From NCBI RefSeq assembly GCF_031583145.1, contig NZ_CP134050.1, forward strand, positions 282,501-346,500: 64,000 bases of DNA, read 5' to 3'. The notes under the pieces were generated by a model, which was given only the letters and a program-made list of their open reading frames with translations, did no database searches and was not told the DNA's origin. Source of the stretch: Brevibacillus brevis. Its GTDB lineage: Bacteria > Bacillota > Bacilli > Brevibacillales > Brevibacillaceae. A program made the position numbers and the translations under genes. Positions within the stretch are counted from its first letter, which is position 1, and each line of letters starts with the position of its first letter. Positions 26,725-34,557 of this stretch are shown piece after piece.

Positions 26725-28233
26725 CTACCTTTCAGCCGAGCCTTCAGTTCGATCGGCTGGAGCTTTCGAAACAAGCATGCCCTTGCCGAAGAAGAAGCAG
26801 ATGACGACGGCAGTGATGGCAAAGACAAGAGCCAGTCCGAACTGTTGATGGAAGGCGGTCGTCAGGACGTCCGTCACCTTTTCCCTAAGATCAGGCGCCA
26901 GGTCCGACAGATTGAGATCGTTCAGATGGAAATTTGCGTTGCCGCCCGGAAAAATATCCTGCAGGGCAGCCAAGCCGCTGTTCAACCTCTCAGCGAGCAG
27001 ACTTCCGAAGGCGCTCATGCCAATGCTCGCGCCCATGGTTTGAAACAGCTGCACGGTGGATTGCGCGACGCCTCGATCCGCTTCCTCCGCGGATTCCTGA
27101 ATGAGCAGGGTATCCCCGGCCATCAAGGTTCCTGTACCGATGCCCATGATGAAAAAGCAGAGGGCGGGATAGAGGAAGCTTTGGCCCGGATGGATGCTGA
27201 GGGCCATCAGTAGTCCCGCAACAGGGAACAGGAACGAGCCGATGAACAGAGTGCGATAGGGAATGCGGGATATCAGGAAGCTGCACGCCAGTCTGAACGG
27301 GAGGGCACCAGCCATTAGCATCAGCGTGAAGTAACCGGATACCGTGGCTGAAAAACCCATGGCGATCTGGGCGTAATACGGGAAAGAGGACATAGCCCCC
27401 ATCAGGCCGCACATAATCGTGAACATTAGGAGGGCAATGACGACGATGTTGCGGTTCCGCAAGAGACGCAAGGGAATGATAGGTTCCACTGCCCGGCGTT
27501 CGATGAGTATGAATAGAACGAGCAGGAACGCGGAAGCGCCGAGCAGCGCCAGCACCGGCGGAGAAGTCCAGCCCAGGCCCTTGTTCTCGATCAGCACGGG
27601 AGCCAGCAGCAGGGACAGGATGGCTCCCACCAAAGTCAGCGCTCCGAGGTAATCCACGGAACGCGATTCGCGGTGATTTCTTTCATGCAGTCCCAAGATC
27701 ATCAGAAGGGCAGCCAGCGAGCTGACGGGAAGATTGATCAGGAACACCCAATGCCAGCTCATATGATCCGCCACATAGCCGCCAATCATCGGTCCGACCA
27801 GCTGGGGCAGAATCATCATGATGCCGAATAGCCCCTGCAGCTTGATTCGCTGCTCCAACGTAAAGGTTTCTCCGAAAATGACCATGGCCAATGGCATCAG
27901 ACCGCCTGCACCGACCCCTTGGATGCCGCGGCCTAGAAGCAGGAGCTCCATCGTTGGTGCGGAGCCGCTCACAAGTGAGCCGAGAATAAAGAGAGCGATA
28001 CTGATCAAATAAAGCCGTTTGCGTCCGAAGATGTCGGAAAGCTTGCCAATGATGGGCATGCAGGCGGTCATCGTCAGCATGTAGATGCCGGCTACCCAGC
28101 CGTAGAGCGTCATGTTGTGCAGATCGCGGATAATGGTAGGCATGGCCGTCGAAATCACAGTCTCATCCAGCCCGGAAAAGACCATGCCGATCATGAGGGC
28201 GATAAAGACCAAAAGCTTGTTGGTTTGCTTCAT
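26725..28233 (-). CDS. DHA2-family (EmrB/QacA-like) multidrug exporter
   Basis: Proton-driven drug exporter with 14 predicted membrane helices, 502 residues. Motifs seen: GLDETVISTAMPTI in helix 1, GKLSDIFGRKRLY in loop 2-3 (motif A), LLGRGIQGVGAGG and the motif C GPMIGGYV in helix 5. The ATG at 28233 follows GGAGGG by seven bases; an upstream ATG at 28248 overlaps that ribosome site. It is divergent from a TetR gene across a palindromic operator, so expression is probably induced when TetR binds a toxic ligand. Confidence 0.88.
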   Translation of the reverse strand: MKQTNKLLVFIALMIGMVFSGLDETVISTAMPTIIRDLHNMTLYGWVAGIYMLTMTACMPIIGKLSDIFGRKRLYLISIALFILGSLVSGSAPTMELLLLGRGIQGVGAGGLMPLAMVIFGETFTLEQRIKLQGLFGIMMILPQLVGPMIGGYVADHMSWHWVFLINLPVSSLAALLMILGLHERNHRESRSVDYLGALTLVGAILSLLLAPVLIENKGLGWTSPPVLALLGASAFLLVLFILIERRAVEPIIPLRLLRNRNIVVIALLMFTIMCGLMGAMSSFPYYAQIAMGFSATVSGYFTLMLMAGALPFRLACSFLISRIPYRTLFIGSFLFPVAGLLMALSIHPGQSFLYPALCFFIMGIGTGTLMAGDTLLIQESAEEADRGVAQSTVQLFQTMGASIGMSAFGSLLAERLNSGLAALQDIFPGGNANFHLNDLNLSDLAPDLREKVTDVLTTAFHQQFGLALVFAITAVVICFFFGKGMLVSKAPADRTEGSAER

Positions 28234-28256
28234 GGGGAATCCCTCCATTATGACAG

Positions 28257-28340
28257 TCTAACACTGTAAGGTTGAACCTTACAGTGTTAGATGCTATCAT
28301 GAACCTATGAATCTGTAAAGCGAAACTTACACTGTTAGAT
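28257..28340. promoter_or_regulatory. TetR operators between exporter and repressor genes
   Basis: A perfect 35-bp inverted repeat (17 + 1 + 17, 28257-28291) has arms beginning TCTAACACTGTAAGG. A further copy of the right half, CTTACACTGTTAGAT (28326-28340), matches 13 of 15 bases and lies just before the tetR ribosome site. Together they place a repressor over both divergent promoters. Confidence 0.8.
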
Positions 28341-28356
28341 AGAAGGAAGGATACCG

Positions 28357-29031
28357 ATGAAAAAGCAGCAGCCGCAAATCTCGGAGGAGAAGATTTTGGA
28401 AGCCTCGTGGGAGCTTCTCGGGGAAGAGGGCATCGAGAAGTTCAGCATGAGACGATTGGCCGACCGGCTGGGGATTCAGGCTCCCTCACTTTACTGGTAC
28501 TTCAAGAGCAAGCAGAAACTTTATCAGCGTCTGGCCAACCAGGTATCGAGAATGATTCTGGAGGAGTTCCACTCCGAGGGGGACTGGAAGGAGCAGCTCG
28601 GAGGGCTTGCGGTAACGATACGTAAGGTGGTCTGCAGGTACCCTTGCTCCACGCAGCTCATGATGCTGACGCTGCCCCTCGAACCGGACATGGTTCGCTT
28701 CACCAACCGGATGCTACTCTGTTTGGAATCGACTCCACTTGAAGAAGAGCAGAAATTACAAGCGGTTCTTACGCTTACGAACTATGTCTTGGGATTCGTT
28801 CTGGACGATTATCAGGATCAGCTCAACCTTAAGGAACAGGGAGAGCATACGGACGGGGAGATGGTCCGCCTACTGGATTCCATGAGCGAGACGGAAGCGG
28901 GATTGTTCCGGAGGATGTACAAGAGCAGGCTGTTCGAGACGATGGGGACTGACGGGGCGTTTGAGTTCGGCTTGAAGTTGATTCTGTTGGGGATTGAGCA
29001 AGTGATAAAGGAGAAAGAAAATAGCATGTAA
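28357..29031 (+). CDS. TetR-family repressor
   Basis: A 224-residue repressor. The N-terminal helix-turn-helix (about 10-58) includes FSMRRLADRLGIQAPSLYWYFKSK, close to true TetR proteins, and the remaining helices form the ligand-binding domain typical of TetR class C-termini. GAAGGAAGG lies before the ATG. Its position opposite the DHA2 exporter and the shared palindrome indicate that it controls that gene and itself. Confidence 0.88.
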   Translation: MKKQQPQISEEKILEASWELLGEEGIEKFSMRRLADRLGIQAPSLYWYFKSKQKLYQRLANQVSRMILEEFHSEGDWKEQLGGLAVTIRKVVCRYPCSTQLMMLTLPLEPDMVRFTNRMLLCLESTPLEEEQKLQAVLTLTNYVLGFVLDDYQDQLNLKEQGEHTDGEMVRLLDSMSETEAGLFRRMYKSRLFETMGTDGAFEFGLKLILLGIEQVIKEKENSM

Positions 29032-29343
29032 AAAACGCTCGTCCGGTTATCGGACGGGTGGTTTCTGCGGGGCGTACGTTTCGTTTATCAACGAACGGAC
29101 AAGATCTTGCAAATCCTTAATTAAATTTTGGGAAGCTAAAATGACCGGGATTCCTTTTATCGATCAGGAACCCCGGTCTATTCTTTTGTTCTGACCGAAC
29201 GCCTGCGTGTACCGCAATCATGGGAGAACTCACGGGGCTGCATTTCGCAAAAGTCTTTAACAGCACTCCACAGCAAATGCGCCCTAGTACTTTTACATCA
29301 GATAGATTGGCAGCGACATTACAATACATTAGAAATTAAAATG
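29032..29343. other. Intergenic stretch after tetR
   Basis: A hairpin around 29037-29059 (CTCGTCCG/CGGACGGG) may end the tetR transcript, though its T-run is poor. The rest contains short open frames on both strands, the longest about 70 codons on the minus strand, with no ribosome site and no recognisable domain. I see no supported gene. Confidence 0.35.
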
Positions 29344-29372
29344 TTGACAAAGTTGGGAAGTGATGATAAATT
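29344..29372 (+). promoter_or_regulatory. Sigma-A promoter of the Rieske gene
   Basis: TTGACA (29344-29349) and TAAATT (29367-29372) are separated by 17 bases, close to consensus. The transcript would start near 29380, which excludes the in-frame ATG at 29360 as the start of the Rieske protein. Confidence 0.75.
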
Positions 29373-29407
29373 TGCTTGAAAATACAGAATTTTATGGAGG
29401 GATCAGC

Positions 29408-31165
29408 ATGCAACGAACCCAAAGCCAGCCATGGATCAACGCGGGTACACTGACGTCGATCCAAGAGAAGGGCCACAAGGTCATCCACGGCGGGATCGCT
29501 GTGTTTTATCATGAGGAACAGGTATATGCGGTAGACAATCGCTGCCCGCACTTGGGATTTCCCCTGCATATGGGCAGCCTGTGCGACGGAATTCTCACCT
29601 GTCATTGGCATCATGCGCGCTTTGACGTCTGCAGCGGCGGAACGTTGGATCCGTGGGCGGACGACGTGCCATCCTATGAAGTGAAAATTGAAAATGGCGA
29701 GGTTTGGGTGAATCCGCATCCAAAACAGACGAACAGCATTGAGAAATACAAACTTCGGTTGCGAGAAGGCCTGGAGCAAAATCTGGGTCTCGTGATTGCC
29801 AAATCTGTCGTCGGATTGGTGGAAGCAGGTGTTCCAGCAGCGGAAATTATGGAGGTCGGCATCAAATTCGGAACCGTCTATGGAAGAGGCTGGAATTCCG
29901 GACTCACCATCCTTACCGCGATGGCCAATGTGCTGCCGAAGCTAGATAAAGCAGGAACGATCCTCGCGCTTTATCAAGGGCTGCTTCATGTGGCCCGCAA
30001 CAGCTCCGGTGCTGCGGCACGGCATCTGCTCAAGCCGCTGCCGGGGGACGACGTTCCGTTCGAGCGGTTGAAGGAATGGTACCGAAACTGCATCGAGGTC
30101 CGCGACACACAAGGGGCTGAAAGAGTGTTGCTGACGGCGATCCGCCAGGGGGCTTCTCTGGAGCAGCTTTCGGAGATGATGTTGATGGCGGTGACGGATC
30201 ACTTTTATTTGGACGGCGGCCATACATTCGATTTCCATAATAAAGCGTTTGAAGCGATTGGCCTTATCGGCGAACAGCACACCGAGCAGACGTTGACCTC
30301 ACTGGTAAGGCTCCTCGCCAATCCGACCCGGAGCGAGGAACTTCATCAATGGCAGTCGCCAGTGAATCTAGTCGCCCCGCTTAAGGAAGCTTTCGCCCAG
30401 CTGGATAGCCTTCCATTGGCCGCGCCCTATACGGATATTTCCGCAGAGGACGAGAAGAAATTGATGGAACAGCTGTTAAGTGACGAACCACTTGAAACGG
30501 TAACCCTTGTGACGGAGCTCTTGAAATCCGGCGCACATCCGGCCGGGCTGGCCCAGCTGGTGGCTTTAGCTGCAGCGGAACGAATCGTCCGTTTTCATAC
30601 CCAAAATGATTTTGGGGATTGGATCTCCGTTTTGCATACCTTTACTTATACCCATGCGGTGCATGAGCGCTTGCGTCGCTCGACCCATCCTCTGCTCATC
30701 CGGGCGATCTACCATGGGATAATCAGCATTTATTTGGATCGTTTTTTGAATATCCCCGCGGCAAAACGTCCGGATGGCTCAGCCGTCCCCGCCGTCGACA
30801 CTACCCGCCCGGAGCGGCTGCTTGACATTTTGGATCAACGCCAGCAGGTGAACGAAGCGGCTCGCTGGACAGCCGGCTACCTGCACGCTGGCGGTGACCC
30901 GAACGCTTTGCTTAATACGTTGGGTCATGCGCTTTTACGCGAAGACGCGGAATTCCATTCGTTTCAAATGTACGAAGCTGCCGTCGCCGAATATGAGCTC
31001 TGGACAACGCGCAACGACGCCTTCGCCGCCCGCGCTGGTGAAACGATGCTTCTGGCGGCAACCCGCTATTTAGCTGCCCACGCCCCAACCCCCCGCGAGA
31101 TGCCGCATTTGGCCAGCATTGCCACTCGGCTGCACCGGGGCGAGCGGCTATTCGAAGAGGCGTAA
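29408..31165 (+). CDS. Rieske [2Fe-2S] protein with a large helical C-terminal region
   Basis: A 585-residue soluble protein. Residues 8-105 form a Rieske domain with both ligand pairs: Cys46-x-His48 (CPHLG) and Cys65-x2-His68 (CHWHHARFD). The remaining about 480 residues are predicted almost entirely helical, with no motif I recognise, and contain many conserved-looking His, such as in YHGIISIYLDRFLN. GGAGGG lies seven bases before the ATG. It stands alone between a strong promoter and a terminator at 31233. The C-terminal part could be an oxygenase-like or electron-accepting domain; function unknown. Confidence 0.75.
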   Translation: MQRTQSQPWINAGTLTSIQEKGHKVIHGGIAVFYHEEQVYAVDNRCPHLGFPLHMGSLCDGILTCHWHHARFDVCSGGTLDPWADDVPSYEVKIENGEVWVNPHPKQTNSIEKYKLRLREGLEQNLGLVIAKSVVGLVEAGVPAAEIMEVGIKFGTVYGRGWNSGLTILTAMANVLPKLDKAGTILALYQGLLHVARNSSGAAARHLLKPLPGDDVPFERLKEWYRNCIEVRDTQGAERVLLTAIRQGASLEQLSEMMLMAVTDHFYLDGGHTFDFHNKAFEAIGLIGEQHTEQTLTSLVRLLANPTRSEELHQWQSPVNLVAPLKEAFAQLDSLPLAAPYTDISAEDEKKLMEQLLSDEPLETVTLVTELLKSGAHPAGLAQLVALAAAERIVRFHTQNDFGDWISVLHTFTYTHAVHERLRRSTHPLLIRAIYHGIISIYLDRFLNIPAAKRPDGSAVPAVDTTRPERLLDILDQRQQVNEAARWTAGYLHAGGDPNALLNTLGHALLREDAEFHSFQMYEAAVAEYELWTTRNDAFAARAGETMLLAATRYLAAHAPTPREMPHLASIATRLHRGERLFEEA

Positions 31166-31232
31166 TTCCAGCCTGATAACAGGGCAGGCAAATTTGCAGG
31201 AAAGCTGGTCGAACACGCTATAACGCACTTGA

Positions 31233-31264
31233 ACAGGGTGTCATTGTTGGCGCCTTGTTTTTAT
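31233..31264 (+). terminator. Terminator after the Rieske gene
   Basis: ACAGGGTGTC pairs with GGCGCCTTGT (three wobbles) around ATTGTT, followed by TTTTTATT. The rest of the 31166-31483 gap is A/T-rich promoter-like sequence before the Lrp gene. Confidence 0.65.
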
Positions 31265-31483
31265 TGCGAGTATGTAGAGTGTTGTGTCCGAAGCAAATGG
31301 TACGCATGTGTGCAGAGACCGCGAACGAACCGTAAAGGGAAAAGGCGTTTTTTATCCGAGCTTTTACGTTTTATTTTGAAATATTGCCGGTTTTTTACGA
31401 TTCGTTCGAATTTTAAATGTCATGATTACGAATGGTTCCTTTCTGTTGGAATTATGCTACTATTTCCACAGGAGGGATCGGAG

Positions 31484-31960
31484 ATGGATGAAGTAGATCT
31501 CAAAATTGTGGAGCTGCTGGAGGAGAACGGAAGGCTTTCGCACGAGGAAATCAGCAAGCTCTTGCACATTTCGCGCCCGGCTGTCCATCAGCGGGTAGGA
31601 AAGCTCGAACGAAACGGAGTGATCAAGGGATATCGCGGCATCATCGACTGGAGGCGGCTGGAGCAGAAAATCAAAGTCTTGATCTTCGTAAAAGCGAGAT
31701 GCCAAAACTTCAAGGAAATTGCAGGCAAGATCGTGGATTTGCAGGTGCCGAACGTGAAGATCGTCGAGTGCCAAAGGCTCGCCGGCGAATGGTGCATGAT
31801 GCTCAAGGTGCGCGTGAACGCCCCGGAGGATCTCACCCGCCTGATCGATGAGATGGTCAAGCATGAAGAAGTCTTGGAAACCTCTACGACATTCATTCTG
31901 TCTACAGTGTACGAGGATGGTCGGAAGGAAATAGGAGACGAGGGTGGAATCGGGCGATGA
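31484..31960 (+). CDS. Lrp/AsnC-family regulator
   Basis: A 158-residue regulator with an N-terminal winged helix (DLKIVELLEENGRLSHEEIS, about 4-50) and a C-terminal RAM/AsnC ligand-binding fold. ATG at 31484 has AGGAGGG at a good distance. The stop overlaps the start of the EamA gene in an ATGA arrangement, so it probably controls that exporter in response to an amino acid or related molecule. Confidence 0.88.
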   Translation: MDEVDLKIVELLEENGRLSHEEISKLLHISRPAVHQRVGKLERNGVIKGYRGIIDWRRLEQKIKVLIFVKARCQNFKEIAGKIVDLQVPNVKIVECQRLAGEWCMMLKVRVNAPEDLTRLIDEMVKHEEVLETSTTFILSTVYEDGRKEIGDEGGIGR

Positions 31961-32922
31961 CAGAAAGAAAAGATTCAAAGCTGATTGCTGTGACGACCGC
32001 TTTGCTGATGGTGTACCTGTTTTGGGGCGGCACTTATCTCGGGATGAAGATCGCCATCGAGTCCATGCCTCCCTTTATCATGGCCGGGGTGCGATTTTTT
32101 CTGGCCGGTGTCGTTCTGCTTCTGATTGGGCGCTGGAAGGGAGCGGAAATGCCCAGCGCGCAGGAGTGGCGGGGAGCCGGGATTGTCGGTGCGCTGCTTT
32201 TGCTGGGAGGAAACGGTGTCGTCGCTTGGGCGGAGCTAAGGCTTCCCTCTGCGATTGCCTCCTTGCTGATCGCCACCGTGCCGCTATGGATCCTCGTGTT
32301 CAACTGGGTAGGCGGGAGCAGGCAAAAGCCTACGCTCGGGGTGCTGGCAGGTATTCTGGTTGGTCTCTCGGGAGTGGCTGTGCTGGTCGCCCATCCTGGT
32401 GGTGGAGAAGAGAAAGGCGTCGATACCATCGGAATCCTTGCCCTTTTATTTGCATCGGTCAGCTGGTCGTTCGGGTCGTTGTATTCGCGTACGGCAAAGC
32501 TCCCCGCCTCGCCTTTGATGTCGACCGCATTGCAAATGATCGGCGGAGGGATCCTGCTCAGCATCGCATCGTTGTTCCTCGATGATTGGACGAAGCTGCA
32601 CGTGACGCAAATCTCGCTTCGCTCCTGGATCGCATTCGCCTATTTAGTCGTATTTGGATCGATTCTGGCCTATACCGCGTACATTTGGCTGTTGAAAAAC
32701 GCAGAGCCTTCGCTTGTGTCCACATATGCCTTCGTAAATCCGATTGTCGCGGTCTTTTTAGGATGGCTGCTGGCGGATGAGCAGCTGAGTGCGCAGTCAT
32801 GGGTCGCTGCCGCCATGATCATTGCTGCCGTCGCCATCATCACGATGTTTCGCGGCAAGAGCGCCGGGCGAGCGAAAGCGCCTGGGCGAAAAGAGGAAGT
32901 CGAGCTGCGGGCGAGCGAATGA
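31957..32922 (+). CDS. EamA-family (DMT) transporter
   Basis: Membrane transporter of 321 residues with ten hydrophobic helices arranged as two EamA repeats. Typical segments are YLFWGGTYLGMKIAIESMPP at the start and the second-repeat PIVAVFLGWLLADEQLS. These proteins usually export amino acids or metabolites. It overlaps the Lrp gene by four bases and is followed by a shared terminator. The substrate is unknown. Confidence 0.87.
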   Translation: MTERKDSKLIAVTTALLMVYLFWGGTYLGMKIAIESMPPFIMAGVRFFLAGVVLLLIGRWKGAEMPSAQEWRGAGIVGALLLLGGNGVVAWAELRLPSAIASLLIATVPLWILVFNWVGGSRQKPTLGVLAGILVGLSGVAVLVAHPGGGEEKGVDTIGILALLFASVSWSFGSLYSRTAKLPASPLMSTALQMIGGGILLSIASLFLDDWTKLHVTQISLRSWIAFAYLVVFGSILAYTAYIWLLKNAEPSLVSTYAFVNPIVAVFLGWLLADEQLSAQSWVAAAMIIAAVAIITMFRGKSAGRAKAPGRKEEVELRASE

Positions 32923-32950
32923 AAAAAGGAACGATAGTTTTCCGCATGAA

Positions 32951-32982
32951 AAAAACTTCCCCGGCAAAAGGGAAGTTTTTTT
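32951..32982. terminator. Bidirectional terminator
   Basis: AAAAACTTCCC pairs with GGGAAGTTTTT, with A and T runs on both sides. It can end both the EamA transcript and the opposing MmgE/PrpD transcript. Confidence 0.88.
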
Positions 32983-33003
32983 CTGCTAATGACTGCATCT
33001 TGC

Positions 33004-34155
33004 TTACAGCAGGGCAAGCAGAGCTTGTAGATCTTTTTCGTCCTGCAGCTCATTGACTGCTTTGACCACCTTGTCTGCCTTCTTCTGGGCACCGGCCAAG
33101 GCGTCGGCCAGCTTTTGCCGCAGCTCTTCAGGAGACAACGCATTGCCGGGCGCGCCGCGTGGACAATCGACTCGTTCCCGGTAGATGTGCCCGTCAACAG
33201 TCGTTACCTCGACAATGGTAAACCGGCCTTTTGGCACTGCGTGGGGAGCTGCTTCGATTCGTTCATCATACGCTCTTCGTACGCGCGGCATGAAGCGGCG
33301 GATCGTGTCATCGATCGGTGCCCTTGTAAAGTTCTGCAGGGACAAGGCGTATCCGTTCAGGGCGAGCGCCGCTACGTATTCGACGCTGAAGCGGCCCTGC
33401 TCGCCGGTTCGGGGATTGGTTTCCACCAGGGCGGCATCGCCGTTGGGAGGAAATACGATTCGGACGCCTTCGATGTCGCTCGTGGAGAAGGCGTGGTTTG
33501 TTGCGAGCCGTAACGCGGCATCGGCTGCATGGTGGGCAGCGGAGCAAAATGGATAGACCTTGAACCCACTTGCCTGTGTCGCCGCAAAGCCGATCGCCGT
33601 CTCCAACTGTTCGGCAGTAAAGCGCTTGGCATAACCAGCTGCGACTGCTGCGGCAATCGCGCCGAGCGTCGCCGTATTGTGCCATCCCCGGATGTAGTGG
33701 CTGGTTCCGATCGCCCTTCCCAGGCGAGCCATCGTCTCAACGCCCACCGTGTAGGCGGCCAGGAAACGTTCTCCGCTCAAGGGAGACGTCGCGGCCACGG
33801 AAATCAGCGCAGGCAAAATGACGGTTCTGGGGTGACCGCGGACATCCGAATGGACATCGTCCAAATCCAGGGCGTGACCGATAAAGCCATTCAACAGGGA
33901 TGCAGCTAAAAAGCCCGCTTTTCTCTTTTGCCCAATCACCGGGACATCCGCGCGGCTGCCTTCCGCATCGATGATTCTCCACAACTTCCGGATGCCTTCA
34001 TCGTCGCTAGCGGCGAAGCCGGACGCCAAAAAGTCGATTACGCCGGAGCGTGCGGCTTCCATTGCGGCTTCGTCTTTCTCGGGGCGGGAAATTAGCACAA
34101 GACGCGCGAGCTCCTTGGTCAGCGTACCGTTGTGCTTGCTTTTATCGTTCATCAT
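33004..34155 (-). CDS. MmgE/PrpD-family protein with an internal deletion
   Basis: Family members are 2-methylcitrate or cis-aconitate-type dehydratases and decarboxylases, usually about 450-480 residues. This one is 383. N-terminal motifs are present (LLNGFIGHALDLDDVH, SHYIRGWHNTATLG) and so is the C-terminal lid domain. Between SQA-like ATQASG and the FKVYPFCSAAHHAADAAL segment, however, the normal stretch containing the HAG motif, about 75 residues, is missing while the frame is kept. Activity is therefore doubtful. ATG at 34155 has AGGGA upstream; 34164 is an alternative. Terminator shared with the EamA gene. Confidence 0.75.
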   Translation of the reverse strand: MMNDKSKHNGTLTKELARLVLISRPEKDEAAMEAARSGVIDFLASGFAASDDEGIRKLWRIIDAEGSRADVPVIGQKRKAGFLAASLLNGFIGHALDLDDVHSDVRGHPRTVILPALISVAATSPLSGERFLAAYTVGVETMARLGRAIGTSHYIRGWHNTATLGAIAAAVAAGYAKRFTAEQLETAIGFAATQASGFKVYPFCSAAHHAADAALRLATNHAFSTSDIEGVRIVFPPNGDAALVETNPRTGEQGRFSVEYVAALALNGYALSLQNFTRAPIDDTIRRFMPRVRRAYDERIEAAPHAVPKGRFTIVEVTTVDGHIYRERVDCPRGAPGNALSPEELRQKLADALAGAQKKADKVVKAVNELQDEKDLQALLALL

Positions 34156-34181
34156 TTTGCTCATCCCTGTTTATTCTTTCC

Positions 34182-34369
34182 GGATCTGCAACCGGCACGC
34201 TGGCAGCGATCGACAGGCACGGCCTTCTCTTGCAGCTCACGGCCGGGGCGCAGCAGGGTACGGTAGCCTGGTTCTTAGGATCTGCAGCCGGCGCGTTGAC
34301 GTTGATCGGCGGGCAGAACTTCTTCTACAGCTCTTGGCCGGGGACGGCCCGGGCGCGGCAGCCTGGTTC
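34182..34369. repeat. Degenerate tandem repeat, two copies of about 93 bases
   Basis: Both units begin GGATCTGCA(A/G)CCGGC and end GGCAGCCTGGTTC or GGTAGCCTGGTTC (34182-34274 and 34278-34369). Similarity is high at the ends and low in the middle. The block has no supported gene and abuts the nadA stub, so it may be the remains of a larger repeat-bearing gene or of a rearrangement. Confidence 0.55.
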
Positions 34370-34371
34370 CG

Positions 34372-34497
34372 GTCAACACCCTGAAAAAATGCGTTGAGGC
34401 ACTGGAGAACATGAAGCCAGAGATTTTTGTGCCAAAGGACATTGCGGATGCAGCTCGTGCTTCTCTGGAGCGCATGCTCGAAGTGGCACCAGCGTAA
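34372..34497 (+). pseudogene. nadA: 3' fragment of quinolinate synthase (nadA)
   Basis: The last 41 codons before TAA read like the NadA C-terminus: VNTLKKCVEALENMKPEIF, then a segment ending SLERMLEV. Everything upstream is replaced by the tandem repeat, so only the tail of the gene survives. A perfect terminator follows, as expected for the original gene end. An intact nadA would have to be elsewhere. Confidence 0.65.
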
Positions 34498-34518
34498 GTC
34501 TAACAACAGTTACAGATG

Positions 34519-34557
34519 AAAAGGGAGAAGAGCCCCCGGGCTTTTCTCCCTTTTTTT
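34519..34557. terminator. Strong terminator, nadA stub and SEDS gene
   Basis: AAGGGAGAAGAGCCC and GGGCTTTTCTCCCTT form a long stem (two G-T pairs possible) with A and T runs on both sides. It can serve both strands and touches the stop of the minus-strand gene. Confidence 0.88.

Noticed and set aside
29117..29329. Minus-strand frame of 70 codons upstream of the Rieske promoter
   Set aside because: No ribosome site or family match; composition like intergenic DNA.
33308..33985. Several frames opposite the MmgE/PrpD gene
   Set aside because: Shadows of a G+C-rich coding strand; the MmgE motifs fix the true frame.
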